Assembly: GCF_039839785.1 (NCBI RefSeq)
Contig: NZ_JBDOQT010000001.1
Coordinates: 868,001 to 932,000, forward strand
DNA from: Pelagibius sp. CAU 1746
GTDB taxonomy: Bacteria > Pseudomonadota > Alphaproteobacteria > Kiloniellales > Kiloniellaceae
DNA length: 64,000 bases
Direction of reading: 5' to 3'
Shown here: positions 1 to 8,461 of the stretch, piece after piece
Numbering within the stretch: the first letter of the stretch is position 1
Layout: every line of letters starts with the position of its first letter
Translations under genes and position numbers: made by a program
The notes under the pieces: generated by a model
Database searches by the model: none
Seen by the model: only the letters and a program-made list of their open reading frames with translations
What the model was told of the DNA's origin: nothing

Positions 1-354
1 TTCTACATCGGCATCTCAGGCGCGCTCTGGGCCTTCGTCTACACCGGCTCGGTGGAGGCGCTGGCCTTCCAGATCGACCGCTCCTTCCAGGTGCTCTTCA
101 TGGTCATCATCGGGGGGCTGGGCTCGATCCTCGGCTCCTTCCTGGGCGCGGCCTTCATCGTGCTGCTGCCGATCCTCTTGAATAACGCGCCGGCGGCCCT
201 CGGCCTGCACATCTCGGTCGAGCTGGTCTCGCATCTGGAGTTCATGATTTTCGGCGCGCTCATCATCTTCTTCCTCATCGTCGAACCGCACGGCCTGGCC
301 CGGCTGTGGCAGATCGGCAAGGAGAAGCTGCGGCTCTGGCCGTTCCCCTATTGA
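1..354 (+). CDS. livM: Branched-chain amino acid ABC transporter permease, LivM type (3' part only)
   Basis: The reading frame is open from base 1, so only the last 117 residues of the gene are in the window. They contain hydrophobic membrane segments, including a conserved glycine-rich stretch (VIIGGLGSILGSFLGAAFIV) typical of the LivM/LivH permease family, then a final helix and a short basic cytoplasmic tail. The protein forms part of the inner-membrane channel of a Liv-type importer. A substrate-binding protein and a LivF ATPase follow on the same strand, which supports the assignment. LivH and LivG are not seen and presumably lie upstream. The substrate cannot be read from this fragment. 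Confidence 0.88.
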   Translation, partial: FYIGISGALWAFVYTGSVEALAFQIDRSFQVLFMVIIGGLGSILGSFLGAAFIVLLPILLNNAPAALGLHISVELVSHLEFMIFGALIIFFLIVEPHGLARLWQIGKEKLRLWPFPY

Positions 355-456
355 TCTGTCTTCGCGCCGCCGCTGGCCAGCGGCAGGGGGCGATGTTAGC
401 CTAGGATCGAATAACCAAGCCCTTGGAAAGGGCGAAAAAACCGGGAGGAACTTAGG

Positions 457-1770
457 ATGAGTTTTAAGAAGTTTGGCCTCGCTACCCTCGGCGCGGCGAT
501 GCTGGCGGGCTCCCTTGCCCTGCCGGGACTGGCGGCCGCACAGGAACAGTTCGTGCCGCTGCTGGTCTATCGCACCGGCCCCTATGCGCCGAACGGCATT
601 CCCATCGCCGACGGCTTCAACGACTATATGCAGCTCGTCAACACGCGCGACGGCGGCATCAACGGCGTCAAGTATTCCTGGGAAGAGTGCGAGACCCAGT
701 ACAACAACGACCGCGGCGTGGAATGCTACGAGCGCCTGAAGGGCAACGGCCCGACCGGCGCCAGTGTCGTCAATCCCTACTCGACCGGCATCACCTATGC
801 GCTGATCGACCGTGCCACCAACGACAAGGTTCCGGTTCTCTCCATGGGTTACGGCCGCGCCGACGCTTCCGACGGCACGGTCTTCCCCTACGTCTTCACC
901 ATGCCGATCACCTATTGGGCCGGCGCCGACGTGATGGTGCAGTACGCCAAGAAGGAGTCCGGCGGCAGCCTGAAGGGCAAGAAGATCGCCCTGGTCTATC
1001 ACGACTCCGCCTACGGCAAGGAGCCGATCGCGACCCTGGAGCGTCTCTCCAAGGAAGAGGGCTTCCAGTTCTCGGCCTATCCGGTCGCCCATCCCGGCCT
1101 GGAGCAGAAGGCGACCTGGCTGCAGATCGGCCGTCAGCTGCGTCCGGACTGGGTCTTCATGTGGGGCTGGGGCGTGATGAACTCCACGGCCATCAAGGAA
1201 GCGGCCGCCGTCGGCTTTCCGATGGAGAAATTCGTCGGAGTCTGGTGGTCCGGGGCCGAGGCGGATGTGACCCCCGCCGGCGATTCGGCCAAGGGCTACA
1301 AGTCGCTGAACATCACCGGCGTCGGCACCTCGGCGCCGGTCTTCAAGGACATCGAGAAGATGCATGCCGACGGCAAGGGCGTCGCCGACAAGGCCAACAT
1401 CGGCACGGTGCTCTACAACCGCGCCCTGGTGAATGCCTTCTTCTACACCGAGGCGATCCGCATCGCCCAGAGCGAGTTCGGGGTGAAGCCGCTGACCGGC
1501 GAGCAGATCCAATGGGGCATGGAGCATCTCGACATCACCCAGGAGGCGATCGACGCGGCCGGAATGTCCGGCCTGCTCGGTCCGGTGAAGATCACCTGCG
1601 CCGACCACGAGGGCGGCGGCTCCGCCCTGGTGCAGCAGTGGGACGGCTCCAAGTGGCAAGCGATCACGGACTTTATCTCTCCGAATCGCGACGCCCTGCG
1701 TCCGGCCTACGAGGCATCGGCGGCCCAGTACGCCAAGGAGAAGGGCATCACGCCGCGCAGCTGCAGCTGA
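457..1770 (+). CDS. Branched-chain amino acid-type ABC transporter substrate-binding protein
   Basis: A 437-residue periplasmic binding protein of the Leu/Ile/Val-binding (type I fold) family. A Sec signal peptide spans about residues 1-28 (basic start, hydrophobic core, cleavage near LAAAQ). The mature part shows the family layout, with VVNPYSTGITYALIDRA and KKIALVYHDSAYGKEPIATLERL in the N-terminal and hinge lobes. The start has a good ribosome site (GGGAGGA, 447-453). It lies between livM and livF, so it delivers ligand to that transporter. Length and several cysteines resemble the longer alphaproteobacterial members, whose ligands may be amides or organic acids rather than leucine; the ligand is not inferable here. 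Confidence 0.9.
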   Translation: MSFKKFGLATLGAAMLAGSLALPGLAAAQEQFVPLLVYRTGPYAPNGIPIADGFNDYMQLVNTRDGGINGVKYSWEECETQYNNDRGVECYERLKGNGPTGASVVNPYSTGITYALIDRATNDKVPVLSMGYGRADASDGTVFPYVFTMPITYWAGADVMVQYAKKESGGSLKGKKIALVYHDSAYGKEPIATLERLSKEEGFQFSAYPVAHPGLEQKATWLQIGRQLRPDWVFMWGWGVMNSTAIKEAAAVGFPMEKFVGVWWSGAEADVTPAGDSAKGYKSLNITGVGTSAPVFKDIEKMHADGKGVADKANIGTVLYNRALVNAFFYTEAIRIAQSEFGVKPLTGEQIQWGMEHLDITQEAIDAAGMSGLLGPVKITCADHEGGGSALVQQWDGSKWQAITDFISPNRDALRPAYEASAAQYAKEKGITPRSCS

Positions 1771-1823
1771 TACGGCGTGCGTTTTCCGCACCCCCGAAGC
1801 CGTTTGGGGGACCTTCGAGGCAA

Positions 1824-1848
1824 GGGGGCGGTCCAGCGGACCGCCCCC
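1824..1848 (+). terminator. Strong intra-operon hairpin (no T-run)
   Basis: A perfect 11-bp inverted repeat (GGGGGCGGTCC / GGACCGCCCCC) with an AGC loop lies between the binding-protein gene and livF. There is no following T-run, so it is more likely an mRNA-stabilising or partially terminating hairpin that raises binding-protein expression relative to the ATPase than a full terminator. Confidence 0.5.
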
Positions 1849-1898
1849 GCGCCCCCAAGCCCCGGGAACCTCTCACTCTCTAGCGATTGCCAGATGCC

Positions 1899-2747
1899 AT
1901 GAGCGACGCCGCCAGTCTGACCCAGCCCGCCCCGGACAGCGCCCCCGGCGCGCCGATTCTCTCGGTGAACAACATCGAGGTGATCTACGACCACGTCATC
2001 CTGGTGCTCAAGGGCGTCTCCCTGGAGGTGCCGCTGGGCGGCATCGTGGCCCTGCTGGGCGCCAACGGCGCCGGCAAGACGACGACCCTGAAGGCGATCT
2101 CCAACCTGCTGCGCGCCGAGCGCGGCGAGGTCACCAAGGGCTCCATCGAATTCGAGGGCAGGCGCGTCGACGCGCTGACCCCCAACGACCTGGTGAAGTC
2201 GGGCGTGGTGCAGGTCATGGAAGGCCGCCATTGCTTCGAGCACCTGACCATCGAGGAAAACCTCCTCACCGGCGCCTACACGCGCGCCGACGGGCGCGGT
2301 GCGGTGCAGGCCGACCTGGAGATGGTCTACGCCTACTTCCCGCGCCTGAAGGAACGGCGCGGATCCATGGCCGGCTACACCTCAGGCGGCGAGCAGCAGA
2401 TGTGCGCCATCGGCCGCGCGCTGATGAGCCGGCCCAAGATGATCCTGCTCGACGAGCCCTCCATGGGTCTCGCCCCGCAGCTTGTCGAGGGCATCTTCGA
2501 GACGGTCAAGCGGCTGAACGAGGAGGAGGGCGTGTCCTTCCTGCTGGCCGAGCAGAACACCAACGTGGCGCTGCGCTACGCGCGCTACGGCTATATCCTG
2601 GAAAGCGGCCGCGTGGTGTTGGACGGCGACGCGAACAAGCTGCGCGAGAACGAGGACGTGAAGGAATTCTACCTCGGCCTCTCCGCCGGCGGGCGTAAGT
2701 CCTACCGCGACGTGAAGCACTACAAGCGCCGCAAGCGCTGGCTCTGA
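1899..2747 (+). CDS. livF: Branched-chain amino acid-type ABC transporter ATP-binding protein LivF
   Basis: A 282-residue ATPase when started at ATG 1899; a TTG at 1887 would add four residues. Walker A is GANGAGKTT (about 54-62), the signature is SGGEQQM rather than the usual LSGGQ, and Walker B is MILLDEPSMGL. The phrase DEPSMGLAPQLVEGIFETV is characteristic of LivF. The last 25 residues are basic (SYRDVKHYKRRKRWL) and extend past the usual LivF end. It energises the transporter whose permease and binding protein precede it; a PaaK-like ligase follows 26 bp later, suggesting imported substrate is activated to a CoA thioester. Confidence 0.92.
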   Translation: MSDAASLTQPAPDSAPGAPILSVNNIEVIYDHVILVLKGVSLEVPLGGIVALLGANGAGKTTTLKAISNLLRAERGEVTKGSIEFEGRRVDALTPNDLVKSGVVQVMEGRHCFEHLTIEENLLTGAYTRADGRGAVQADLEMVYAYFPRLKERRGSMAGYTSGGEQQMCAIGRALMSRPKMILLDEPSMGLAPQLVEGIFETVKRLNEEEGVSFLLAEQNTNVALRYARYGYILESGRVVLDGDANKLRENEDVKEFYLGLSAGGRKSYRDVKHYKRRKRWL

Positions 2748-2773
2748 CGCCGGTGCGGGTCTAGGCTGCTGCC

Positions 2774-4018
2774 ATGGAATACTTCGACACGCTCGAAACC
2801 CGCGCGCCGCAAGACCGCGAGGCGGCCCTTCTGGCGGCGCTGCCGGCGCAGATCGATCACGCCAAAACCAGGGCGCCGGGCTATGGCGAGATCCTGGCCG
2901 GGGTCGAGCCCGCCGAGGTGATGAGCCGTGCCGCCCTGGCCGCCCTGCCGGTCACCCGCAAGTCCGACCTCATGGAGCGCCAGGCGGCGGCGCCGCCCTT
3001 CGGCGGCCTTGCGGCCCTGGGAAAGGAGGGGGCGGCCGGGCAGGCGGCGCACCTCTTCGCCTCGCCGGGTCCGATCTACGAATTCGACACCGCGCGGGCC
3101 GGCTTCTGGCGCCTGGAACGCGCTCTCTTCGCCGCCGGCTTCCGCCCCGGCGACGTGGTGCACAACTGTTTCGCCTACCACCTGACGCCGGGCGGCTGGA
3201 TGCTGGACGGCGCGGCGCGCAGCCTGGGCTGCGCCGTGGTGCCCGGCGGCGTCGGCAACTCGGAGCAGCAGGTCCAGGCCATCGCCCACTTCCGGCCCTC
3301 CGGCTACACCGGCACGCCGGACTTCCTGAAGGTGCTGCTCGACAAGGGCGACGAACTGGGCGTCGACTGCGGTTCCATCACCCGGGCGCTGGTCTCCGGC
3401 GGCGCGCTCTTCCCGCAGATGCGCCAAGCCTATGCCGAGCGCGGAGTCGCGGTGCTGCAATGCTACGCCACCGCCGACCTGGGCCTCATCGCCTACGAGT
3501 CGGAAGCCCGCGAGGGCATGATCCTGGACGAGCACATCATCGTCGAGATCCTGCGCCCCGGCACCGGCGATCCGCTGCCCGAGGGCGAGGTGGGCGAGGT
3601 GGTCGTGACCACCCTCAATCCCGACTATCCGCTGATCCGCTTCGCCACCGGCGACCTTTCGGCGATCCTGCCGGGGGCCAGCCCCTGCGGACGCACGGCG
3701 CCGCGCATCAAGGGCTGGATGGGCCGCGCCGACCAGGCGGCCAAGGTGAAGGGCATGTTCGTGCAGCCGGCCCAGGTGGCGGCGGTGCTGAAGCGCCACC
3801 GCGAGATCGCCCGCGCCCGCCTGGTGGTGATCCGCCAGGACGACAGCGACGCCATGATCCTGCACTGCGAAGTCTCGGGGGGCGATGAGGCTCTGGGCGA
3901 GGCTATCGCCGCCAGCCTGCAGGAGGCCTGCAAGCTGAAGGGCGCGGTGGAACTGGTCGCGCCGGGTAGCCTGCCCAACGACGGCAAGGTCATCGACGAC
4001 CAGCGCAGCTACGACTGA
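2774..4018 (+). CDS. Phenylacetate-CoA ligase-like AMP-forming enzyme
   Basis: 414 residues, similar in layout to PaaK: N-terminal helical region, an AMP-binding core with CYATADLGLIAYE and RFATGDLS, and a C-terminal lid with GRADQAAKVKGMFVQPAQV. The canonical P-loop SSGTTG is replaced by FASPGPIYEF, a variant seen in ligase-like genes beside Liv transporters. It probably forms an acyl-CoA from a carboxylic acid brought in by the upstream transporter. The substrate is not predictable, and the altered P-loop leaves real doubt about catalytic efficiency. It is likely the last gene of the Liv transcription unit. Confidence 0.75.
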   Translation: MEYFDTLETRAPQDREAALLAALPAQIDHAKTRAPGYGEILAGVEPAEVMSRAALAALPVTRKSDLMERQAAAPPFGGLAALGKEGAAGQAAHLFASPGPIYEFDTARAGFWRLERALFAAGFRPGDVVHNCFAYHLTPGGWMLDGAARSLGCAVVPGGVGNSEQQVQAIAHFRPSGYTGTPDFLKVLLDKGDELGVDCGSITRALVSGGALFPQMRQAYAERGVAVLQCYATADLGLIAYESEAREGMILDEHIIVEILRPGTGDPLPEGEVGEVVVTTLNPDYPLIRFATGDLSAILPGASPCGRTAPRIKGWMGRADQAAKVKGMFVQPAQVAAVLKRHREIARARLVVIRQDDSDAMILHCEVSGGDEALGEAIAASLQEACKLKGAVELVAPGSLPNDGKVIDDQRSYD

Positions 4019-4027
4019 TCCGCAGCC

Positions 4028-4453
4028 TCAGGCGCCCTTGGGCGCGTGTTTGCGGCAGGAGACGTGAAAGCTGGACTGCGGGCGGTCGCGCGCCTCGATG
4101 ACGATGTCCTTCCGGCTGCCGATGAGCTCCCAGACCGGATGGCGCAGCGCCGGGCAGATGGCGGAGAAGAAGGCGGGCCGGGCGCCGCCCGGCAGTGCCC
4201 GCTCATAGGCCCAGAGGCGGTCGGAAAGCCCCACCATGACGAGGACGCCGTCGTCGCGGGCGGTCACCGAATCCAGCCGCCAGCCCGCCGGCAGGCCTTC
4301 GTAGGCGTAATAGGCCTCCACCGCCCGCACGCCTGTCCCGGCGGCGTCGCCGTTCCCTGTCGCCGGCGCCGGGCCTTGCGTTGGCGGGGCGGCGGCGCAG
4401 GCCGCCAGGAGCAGACCGGCAAGCAGGGCTGCGAGGGTGCGGAAAGGGCTCAT
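4028..4453 (-). CDS. Small lipoprotein, unknown function
   Basis: 141 residues starting at ATG 4453. The first 23 residues form a lipoprotein signal (MSPFRTLAALLAGLLLAACA) with the lipobox LLAAC, so the mature protein should be anchored to a membrane. A Pro/Ala-rich linker follows, then a globular part with WRLDSVTARDDGVLVMVGLSDRLWAYE. I do not recognise a family. It is convergent with the Liv operon (9 bp between stop codons). The frame stays open upstream to 4786, but that extension is low-quality sequence without a signal, so the lipobox decides the start. Confidence 0.65.
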   Translation of the reverse strand: MSPFRTLAALLAGLLLAACAAAPPTQGPAPATGNGDAAGTGVRAVEAYYAYEGLPAGWRLDSVTARDDGVLVMVGLSDRLWAYERALPGGARPAFFSAICPALRHPVWELIGSRKDIVIEARDRPQSSFHVSCRKHAPKGA

Positions 4454-4589
4454 GGCGGCGATTTTAGCCGCAGCGGGCCCCCGCCGTGAAGCCGCAGAAA
4501 CAAGGGGTTTCGCGGCAGGCGAAAAATCACAATATCGCCGCATTTGCGGCCAGAAGCCGACACCTTCGCCACCTATCTTGATACTCACG

Positions 4590-4780
4590 GAGACTTCCCC
4601 TCTCTGTAGAGGAGCCCAGCCTGCCTCGATAGATGCCCCGAAATGGCTGGTACTAAGGGGCGGCCGACTGCCCCGACCAAGCGCGGCCGCCCCGAATTTC
4701 TCCGGAAACGTTTTTCTCCGGAAAGCTCCAACTACGGGCGGTTGCGTACCCCAAGCCAAGCGGGACCGCCCGCTTTTTTT
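4590..4780 (+). ncRNA. Candidate structured noncoding RNA with intrinsic terminator
   Basis: The 427-bp gap between 4453 and 4881 has no convincing gene but, on the plus strand, a chain of stable hairpins: CCTCT/AGAGG (4599-4612), a perfect 9-bp stem GGGGCGGCC/GGCCGCCCC (4657-4665 with 4685-4693), two copies of TTTCTCCGGAAA (from about 4697), and a 6-bp GC stem followed by seven T (4759-4780). A second pairing, GGGCGGT (4736-4742) with ACCGCCC (4765-4771), would compete with the terminator stem. Genes on both sides are on the minus strand, so the terminator serves no visible plus-strand gene. The 5' end and RNA family are unknown; 6S-like or trans-acting sRNA are both possible. Confidence 0.42.
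4758..4780 (+). terminator. Rho-independent terminator
   Basis: Stem AGCGGG/CCCGCT with a four-base loop followed by seven T. It ends the candidate ncRNA and lies downstream of no plus-strand protein gene. Confidence 0.7.
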
Positions 4781-4880
4781 GTCCAATTCATTGTCGTGAA
4801 GCAGGGGCCTGCGCGGCGGCCCCCGTTAACACGGGCCGCAGGGTTGAACTCGGCGGTTCGGCATTCCCGTGCTTTGGCGG

Positions 4881-5873
4881 TCAGGCGGCGGCGCCTTCCG
4901 CACCGCGCCGCGCGACGATGCGGTGGGCGGGCAGGCGCAGGGTCACGGTGGTGCCCTTGCCCAGCTCGCTTTGCAGATCCAGGGTGCCGCCGTGCAGCTC
5001 GGCCAGAGCCTTGGCCAGCGGCAGTCCCAGGCCGGTGCCCTTGGCCTCCTGCTCGGGCAGCTTGCCGACCTGGCCGAAGACGGCCAGCGCCTGCGGAATG
5101 TCCTCGCGCGCGATGCCGACGCCGTTGTCGACGGCCTGGAACACGAAGCCGCTGCCCTCGGTGGCCCAGCAGCGCAGCATCACGGTGCCGCCCTCGGGCG
5201 TGAACTTGATGGCGTTGGCCAGCAGGTTCACCAGGATCTGCGTCAGCCGCCGCTTGTCGGCCTTGACCGCCGGCAAGCCCTCGGGACAGTCGAACCTCAA
5301 GGCGACGCCGGCGTCCTGCGGGCGTCCGTTCAACAGCACCTCGACGTTCGAGATCAGCGCCGCCGGCTCGATGACGCTCTCGTGCAGCGTCTCACGGCCG
5401 GACTCGACCTTCGACAGGTCGAGGATGTCGTTGATGATGCCCAGCAGATGCTGGCCCGACTGGCGAATGTCGGTGGCGTAGCCGCTGTATTTCAGATTGC
5501 CGATGGGCCCCATGGACTGCTGCTCGATCATCTCGGCGAAGCCGATGATGGCGCTCAGCGGCGTGCGCAGTTCGTGGCTCATGCGCGCCAGGAAGGCGGA
5601 TTTGGCCTCGTTGGCCTGGTCCGCGCGCAGCGCCTGCTCGCTGGCCTGGCGCAGGCCGGCCAGGGCCTCGTCGAGCCGCTTTTGCAGGTTCGGGCCGGCC
5701 TGTGCCTCCGCGCCGCCGCCGCCGTCAAGTGCTGCCGTCAGGGCGTCCAGGCGCAGGGCCTGGCGCCGCGCGAAGAGCAGTTGGGCGGTGAGCAGGGCGC
5801 CAAGGAGGAGGCCGAGGCCGGCGCCGCCGATCAACACCCAGGCGGGCAGCAGGATCGTCTCGGTGCCGTTCAT
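4881..5873 (-). CDS. Membrane-anchored sensor histidine kinase
   Basis: 330 residues from ATG 5873. One N-terminal transmembrane helix (about 9-34), a coiled linker (about 62-90), then the HisKA domain with phospho-acceptor His100 in SHELRTPLSAIIGFAEMIEQ, and a HATPase domain with N-box NLLANAIKFTPEGG, G1 DNGVGI and G2 GTGLGLPLAKALAELHGG. There is no periplasmic or PAS sensor domain, so any signal is sensed through the membrane helix or a partner. It follows a response regulator gene by 19 bp in the same direction, and the two form a two-component pair. Confidence 0.9.
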   Translation of the reverse strand: MNGTETILLPAWVLIGGAGLGLLLGALLTAQLLFARRQALRLDALTAALDGGGGAEAQAGPNLQKRLDEALAGLRQASEQALRADQANEAKSAFLARMSHELRTPLSAIIGFAEMIEQQSMGPIGNLKYSGYATDIRQSGQHLLGIINDILDLSKVESGRETLHESVIEPAALISNVEVLLNGRPQDAGVALRFDCPEGLPAVKADKRRLTQILVNLLANAIKFTPEGGTVMLRCWATEGSGFVFQAVDNGVGIAREDIPQALAVFGQVGKLPEQEAKGTGLGLPLAKALAELHGGTLDLQSELGKGTTVTLRLPAHRIVARRGAEGAAA

Positions 5874-5892
5874 CAGGCCCTGCGCTCCGCCG

Positions 5893-6708
5893 CTATGCCG
5901 GTTGTTCGCCGAAGCCGCCGAGACCCACCTTGGGGGCGTCGTCGCGGCCGCGCATCCAGCCCTTCTGGAACTGGCTCTGGCTGGCGATGCGCTCGTAGTT
6001 GTCGAGCATGGCGTCGATCTCCTGGCGGTCGACCAGGTTGGTTTTGTAGATGAGGTTGCGCAGGAAGCGGTTGAAGCGGCCTTCGTTCTGCATGTCCTGC
6101 TGCACGCAGGCATGGACCAGGCCGACCACATAGCCGAAGCGGAAGATGGTGGGTTCTTCCTCGCCGAAGCCGGCGCTGTGGGTGCCGATGAAGGAGGCCA
6201 GCTCGTTGACCGTTGCCTGTTCGGCGGTGATCTCCTCGACCACCTGGATGGCGTCGGCGCCGTTGCATTCCTCGGAAAGGGCCTGCAGTTCCCTGATGGC
6301 TTTCTTGCGCCGTTCGGAGCCTTCGTCGGAGGACCCTCTGCGCGACCAGAACTGCACCCGCTCCAGGATCTCGGTCATGGGCGCCGACTTCACCAGGTAG
6401 TCGTCGCCGCCGGCCTGCAGGCACTCCAGGATGGTGTCGGGGTTGTCGAGAGCGGAGAGGAAGAGGATGGGCGAGGGGTGCAGGCCCTGCATCTTGCGGA
6501 TCCGCGCACAGGTCTCGATCCCGTCCAGGCGCGGCATCATGACGTCGAGAATGATGAGCTGCGGGTTGGACACCTTGTGCAGCATGCCGATGGCCTTTTC
6601 GCCGTCGGCGACCTTCATGACGCTGAAGCCCGCGGATTCCAGCATGTCGGCGTACATGCGCCGCAGGGTGTCGTTGTCTTCGGCCAGAATGATGGGTCTT
6701 GCCGACAT
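5893..6708 (-). CDS. Response regulator with unusual C-terminal domain
   Basis: 271 residues. The receiver domain (about 1-125) has the acidic pair Glu10/Asp11, phospho-acceptor Asp55 in LIILDVMMPRLDG, and Lys107 in YLVKS. The remaining roughly 145 residues contain no recognisable DNA-binding helix-turn-helix, GGDEF or EAL motif; they look helical, with conserved-looking FRFGYVVGLVHACVQQDM and RFNRFLRNLIYKTN. Output is therefore unlikely to be direct DNA binding and may be protein interaction. It is the first gene of a two-gene operon with the kinase. Confidence 0.85.
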   Translation of the reverse strand: MSARPIILAEDNDTLRRMYADMLESAGFSVMKVADGEKAIGMLHKVSNPQLIILDVMMPRLDGIETCARIRKMQGLHPSPILFLSALDNPDTILECLQAGGDDYLVKSAPMTEILERVQFWSRRGSSDEGSERRKKAIRELQALSEECNGADAIQVVEEITAEQATVNELASFIGTHSAGFGEEEPTIFRFGYVVGLVHACVQQDMQNEGRFNRFLRNLIYKTNLVDRQEIDAMLDNYERIASQSQFQKGWMRGRDDAPKVGLGGFGEQPA

Positions 6709-7002
6709 CGCGAGGGCCTCTTGGGGCTGTTCTCAGAACCTCCGCCCGGGGTCCGGGCAGGTCACCAGTCTGGGCCTTTGTGGTTAATTTTCGGTATCAA
6801 CCACCGGAAGAAATTCATATCCGCACTTATTCGGATCCGGTGTGGCTGGACCCCTGCCGCGTGCGGCTGGTGCGCCGCGCCGCCGATCTGCTATACCCCT
6901 GGCCTCGGTTTGCTGTGCGCCTGCGGCCTCTCTCCGCGGCCGCCGGCGGACCCTCCCGACGATCCAACCACTGCGGCCCATCCACTTCGGTCCACCCACC
7001 TC

Positions 7003-7644
7003 ATGGCGAACTTCGAAGGTCGATCCCTGCACTGCCGGCGCGGCGGCCGCGATGTCTTCGCCGACCTCTCCTTCAATCTGCCGCCGGGCGGGGCCTTGCT
7101 GCTGACCGGACCCAACGGCTCGGGCAAATCCAGCCTGCTGCGCCTCATGGGCGGCCTGCTGAAGCCGGCCGCCGGCGAACTGCTGTGGGGCGGCCGGGCG
7201 ATCGCCGAGGCGCCGGAGGAGCATGCCGAGCGGCTGCACTACCTGGGCCATCTCGACGCGGTGAAGCCGGTGCTGAACGTCACCGAGAACCTGCGGTTCT
7301 GGGCCGATCTCAGGGGGGGTGAAGCCGCCCTGGACGACGCGCTGGAGCGTTTCGCCCTGACCGAGCTGGCCGCCGTGCCGGGCCGCCTGCTCTCCGCCGG
7401 CCAGCGCCGCCGTCTGGCGCTGGCGCGCCTGGTCGCCGCGCCCGCGGACCTCTGGCTGCTGGACGAACCCTCGGTCGGTCTCGATCACGCCTCGGTGGAA
7501 CGCCTGGCCCAGGCCATCGCCGCGCACCGCGCCGGCGGCGGCCGGGTGGTGGTGGCGACCCATACGGCGCTGCACCTCACCGAACCGCTCCGTCTTTCCA
7601 TGGACGCCCTGGCGCCGCCGCCTTTGCCGGAGATGGTATGGTGA
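7003..7644 (+). CDS. ccmA: Haem exporter ATP-binding protein CcmA
   Basis: 213 residues from ATG 7003. Walker A GPNGSGKSSLLRL, signature LSAGQRRRLALARL, and Walker B LWLLDEPSVGLD followed by the His switch VVVATH. The short length and the LSAGQRRR signature are typical of CcmA. With CcmB and CcmC it forms the ABC complex that releases holo-CcmE in System I cytochrome c maturation. It is the first gene of the ccm cluster; 294 bp of divergent intergenic DNA separate it from the response regulator, and ccmB follows 13 bp downstream. Confidence 0.95.
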   Translation: MANFEGRSLHCRRGGRDVFADLSFNLPPGGALLLTGPNGSGKSSLLRLMGGLLKPAAGELLWGGRAIAEAPEEHAERLHYLGHLDAVKPVLNVTENLRFWADLRGGEAALDDALERFALTELAAVPGRLLSAGQRRRLALARLVAAPADLWLLDEPSVGLDHASVERLAQAIAAHRAGGGRVVVATHTALHLTEPLRLSMDALAPPPLPEMVW

Positions 7645-7657
7645 GGGAGAAGTCATC

Positions 7658-8323
7658 ATGAGGGGCTTGGCGCTCATCGTCGCCCGCGACCTGCGCCTGG
7701 CGCTGCGCCAGAGCGCCGACGCCTGGCTGGCGGTGCTGTTCTTCGTGCTCACCGCGGCGCTCTTCCCCTTCGGCGTCGGGCCGGAGCCCAACCTGCTGGC
7801 GCGCATCGCCCCGGGCATCATCTGGGTGGTGGCGCTGCTCGCCGTGCTGCTGTCGCTGGAGCGCCTCTTCCTCGCCGACTTCGAGGACGGCAGCCTGGAA
7901 CAACTGCTGCTCTCCCCCCTGCCGCTGGAACTGGCCGTGCTGGGCAAGGTGCTGGCCCACTGGCTGACCACCGGTGTGCCGCTGATCGCCGCGGCGCCGC
8001 TCCTCGCCATTCTCTTCAATATGGATCTCTCGGGCCTCGGCGTGCTGCTGCTGGCCATGCTGCTCGGCACGCCGACCCTCAGCCTGGTCGGCGCGGTCGG
8101 CGCGGCGCTGACCCTGGGGGCGCGGCGCGGCGGGGTGCTGATCCCGCTGCTGGTGCTGCCGCTTTATGTCCCGGCGCTGATTTTCGGGGTCGGGGCCACG
8201 GACGCGGCCCTGCTGGGGCTGACGGCGCGCCCGCACCTGCTGCTGCTCGGCGCGGTGCTGCTGGTCATGCTGGTGATCACCCCCCTGGCCGGGGCCGCCG
8301 CCCTCCGCCAGGCGGTGGAGTAG
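7658..8323 (+). CDS. ccmB: Haem exporter permease CcmB
   Basis: 221 residues with about six transmembrane helices. The opening MRGLALIVARDLRLALRQ and the FADFEDGSLEQLLLSPLPLE-type loop (here LADFEDGSLEQLLLSPLPLE, about 69-88) are diagnostic of CcmB. It is the membrane partner of CcmA. A ribosome site (GGGAGAAG) precedes the start. The following 138 bp before ccmC form a larger gap than elsewhere in the cluster. Confidence 0.95.
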   Translation: MRGLALIVARDLRLALRQSADAWLAVLFFVLTAALFPFGVGPEPNLLARIAPGIIWVVALLAVLLSLERLFLADFEDGSLEQLLLSPLPLELAVLGKVLAHWLTTGVPLIAAAPLLAILFNMDLSGLGVLLLAMLLGTPTLSLVGAVGAALTLGARRGGVLIPLLVLPLYVPALIFGVGATDAALLGLTARPHLLLLGAVLLVMLVITPLAGAAALRQAVE

Positions 8324-8461
8324 CCGCAGGACAGCCGGCGAACTCCCGGTCCCGGATCAAAATCCTATTGGGGATGATTTTCAGGGCGCGCGCGCGGTTT
8401 CCCAGTGCTGGCATGACTTGGCTCAAGGCACTAAATAGAGGGGGCCTTTAGGAAAGCAGCT

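Noticed and set aside
16-1791. 591-codon minus-strand open frame
   Set aside because: Antisense shadow of the substrate-binding protein gene, as expected in GC-rich DNA; low-complexity Gly/Arg/Val content and no ribosome site.
4643-5203. Plus-strand frame running from 4643
   Set aside because: No ribosome site, passes through the terminator hairpin and then lies antisense to the histidine kinase gene.
8408-8423. Sigma-54-like promoter before ccmC (CTGGCATG then TTGGCT)
   Set aside because: The GG to GC spacing is one base too short and the -12 element deviates.
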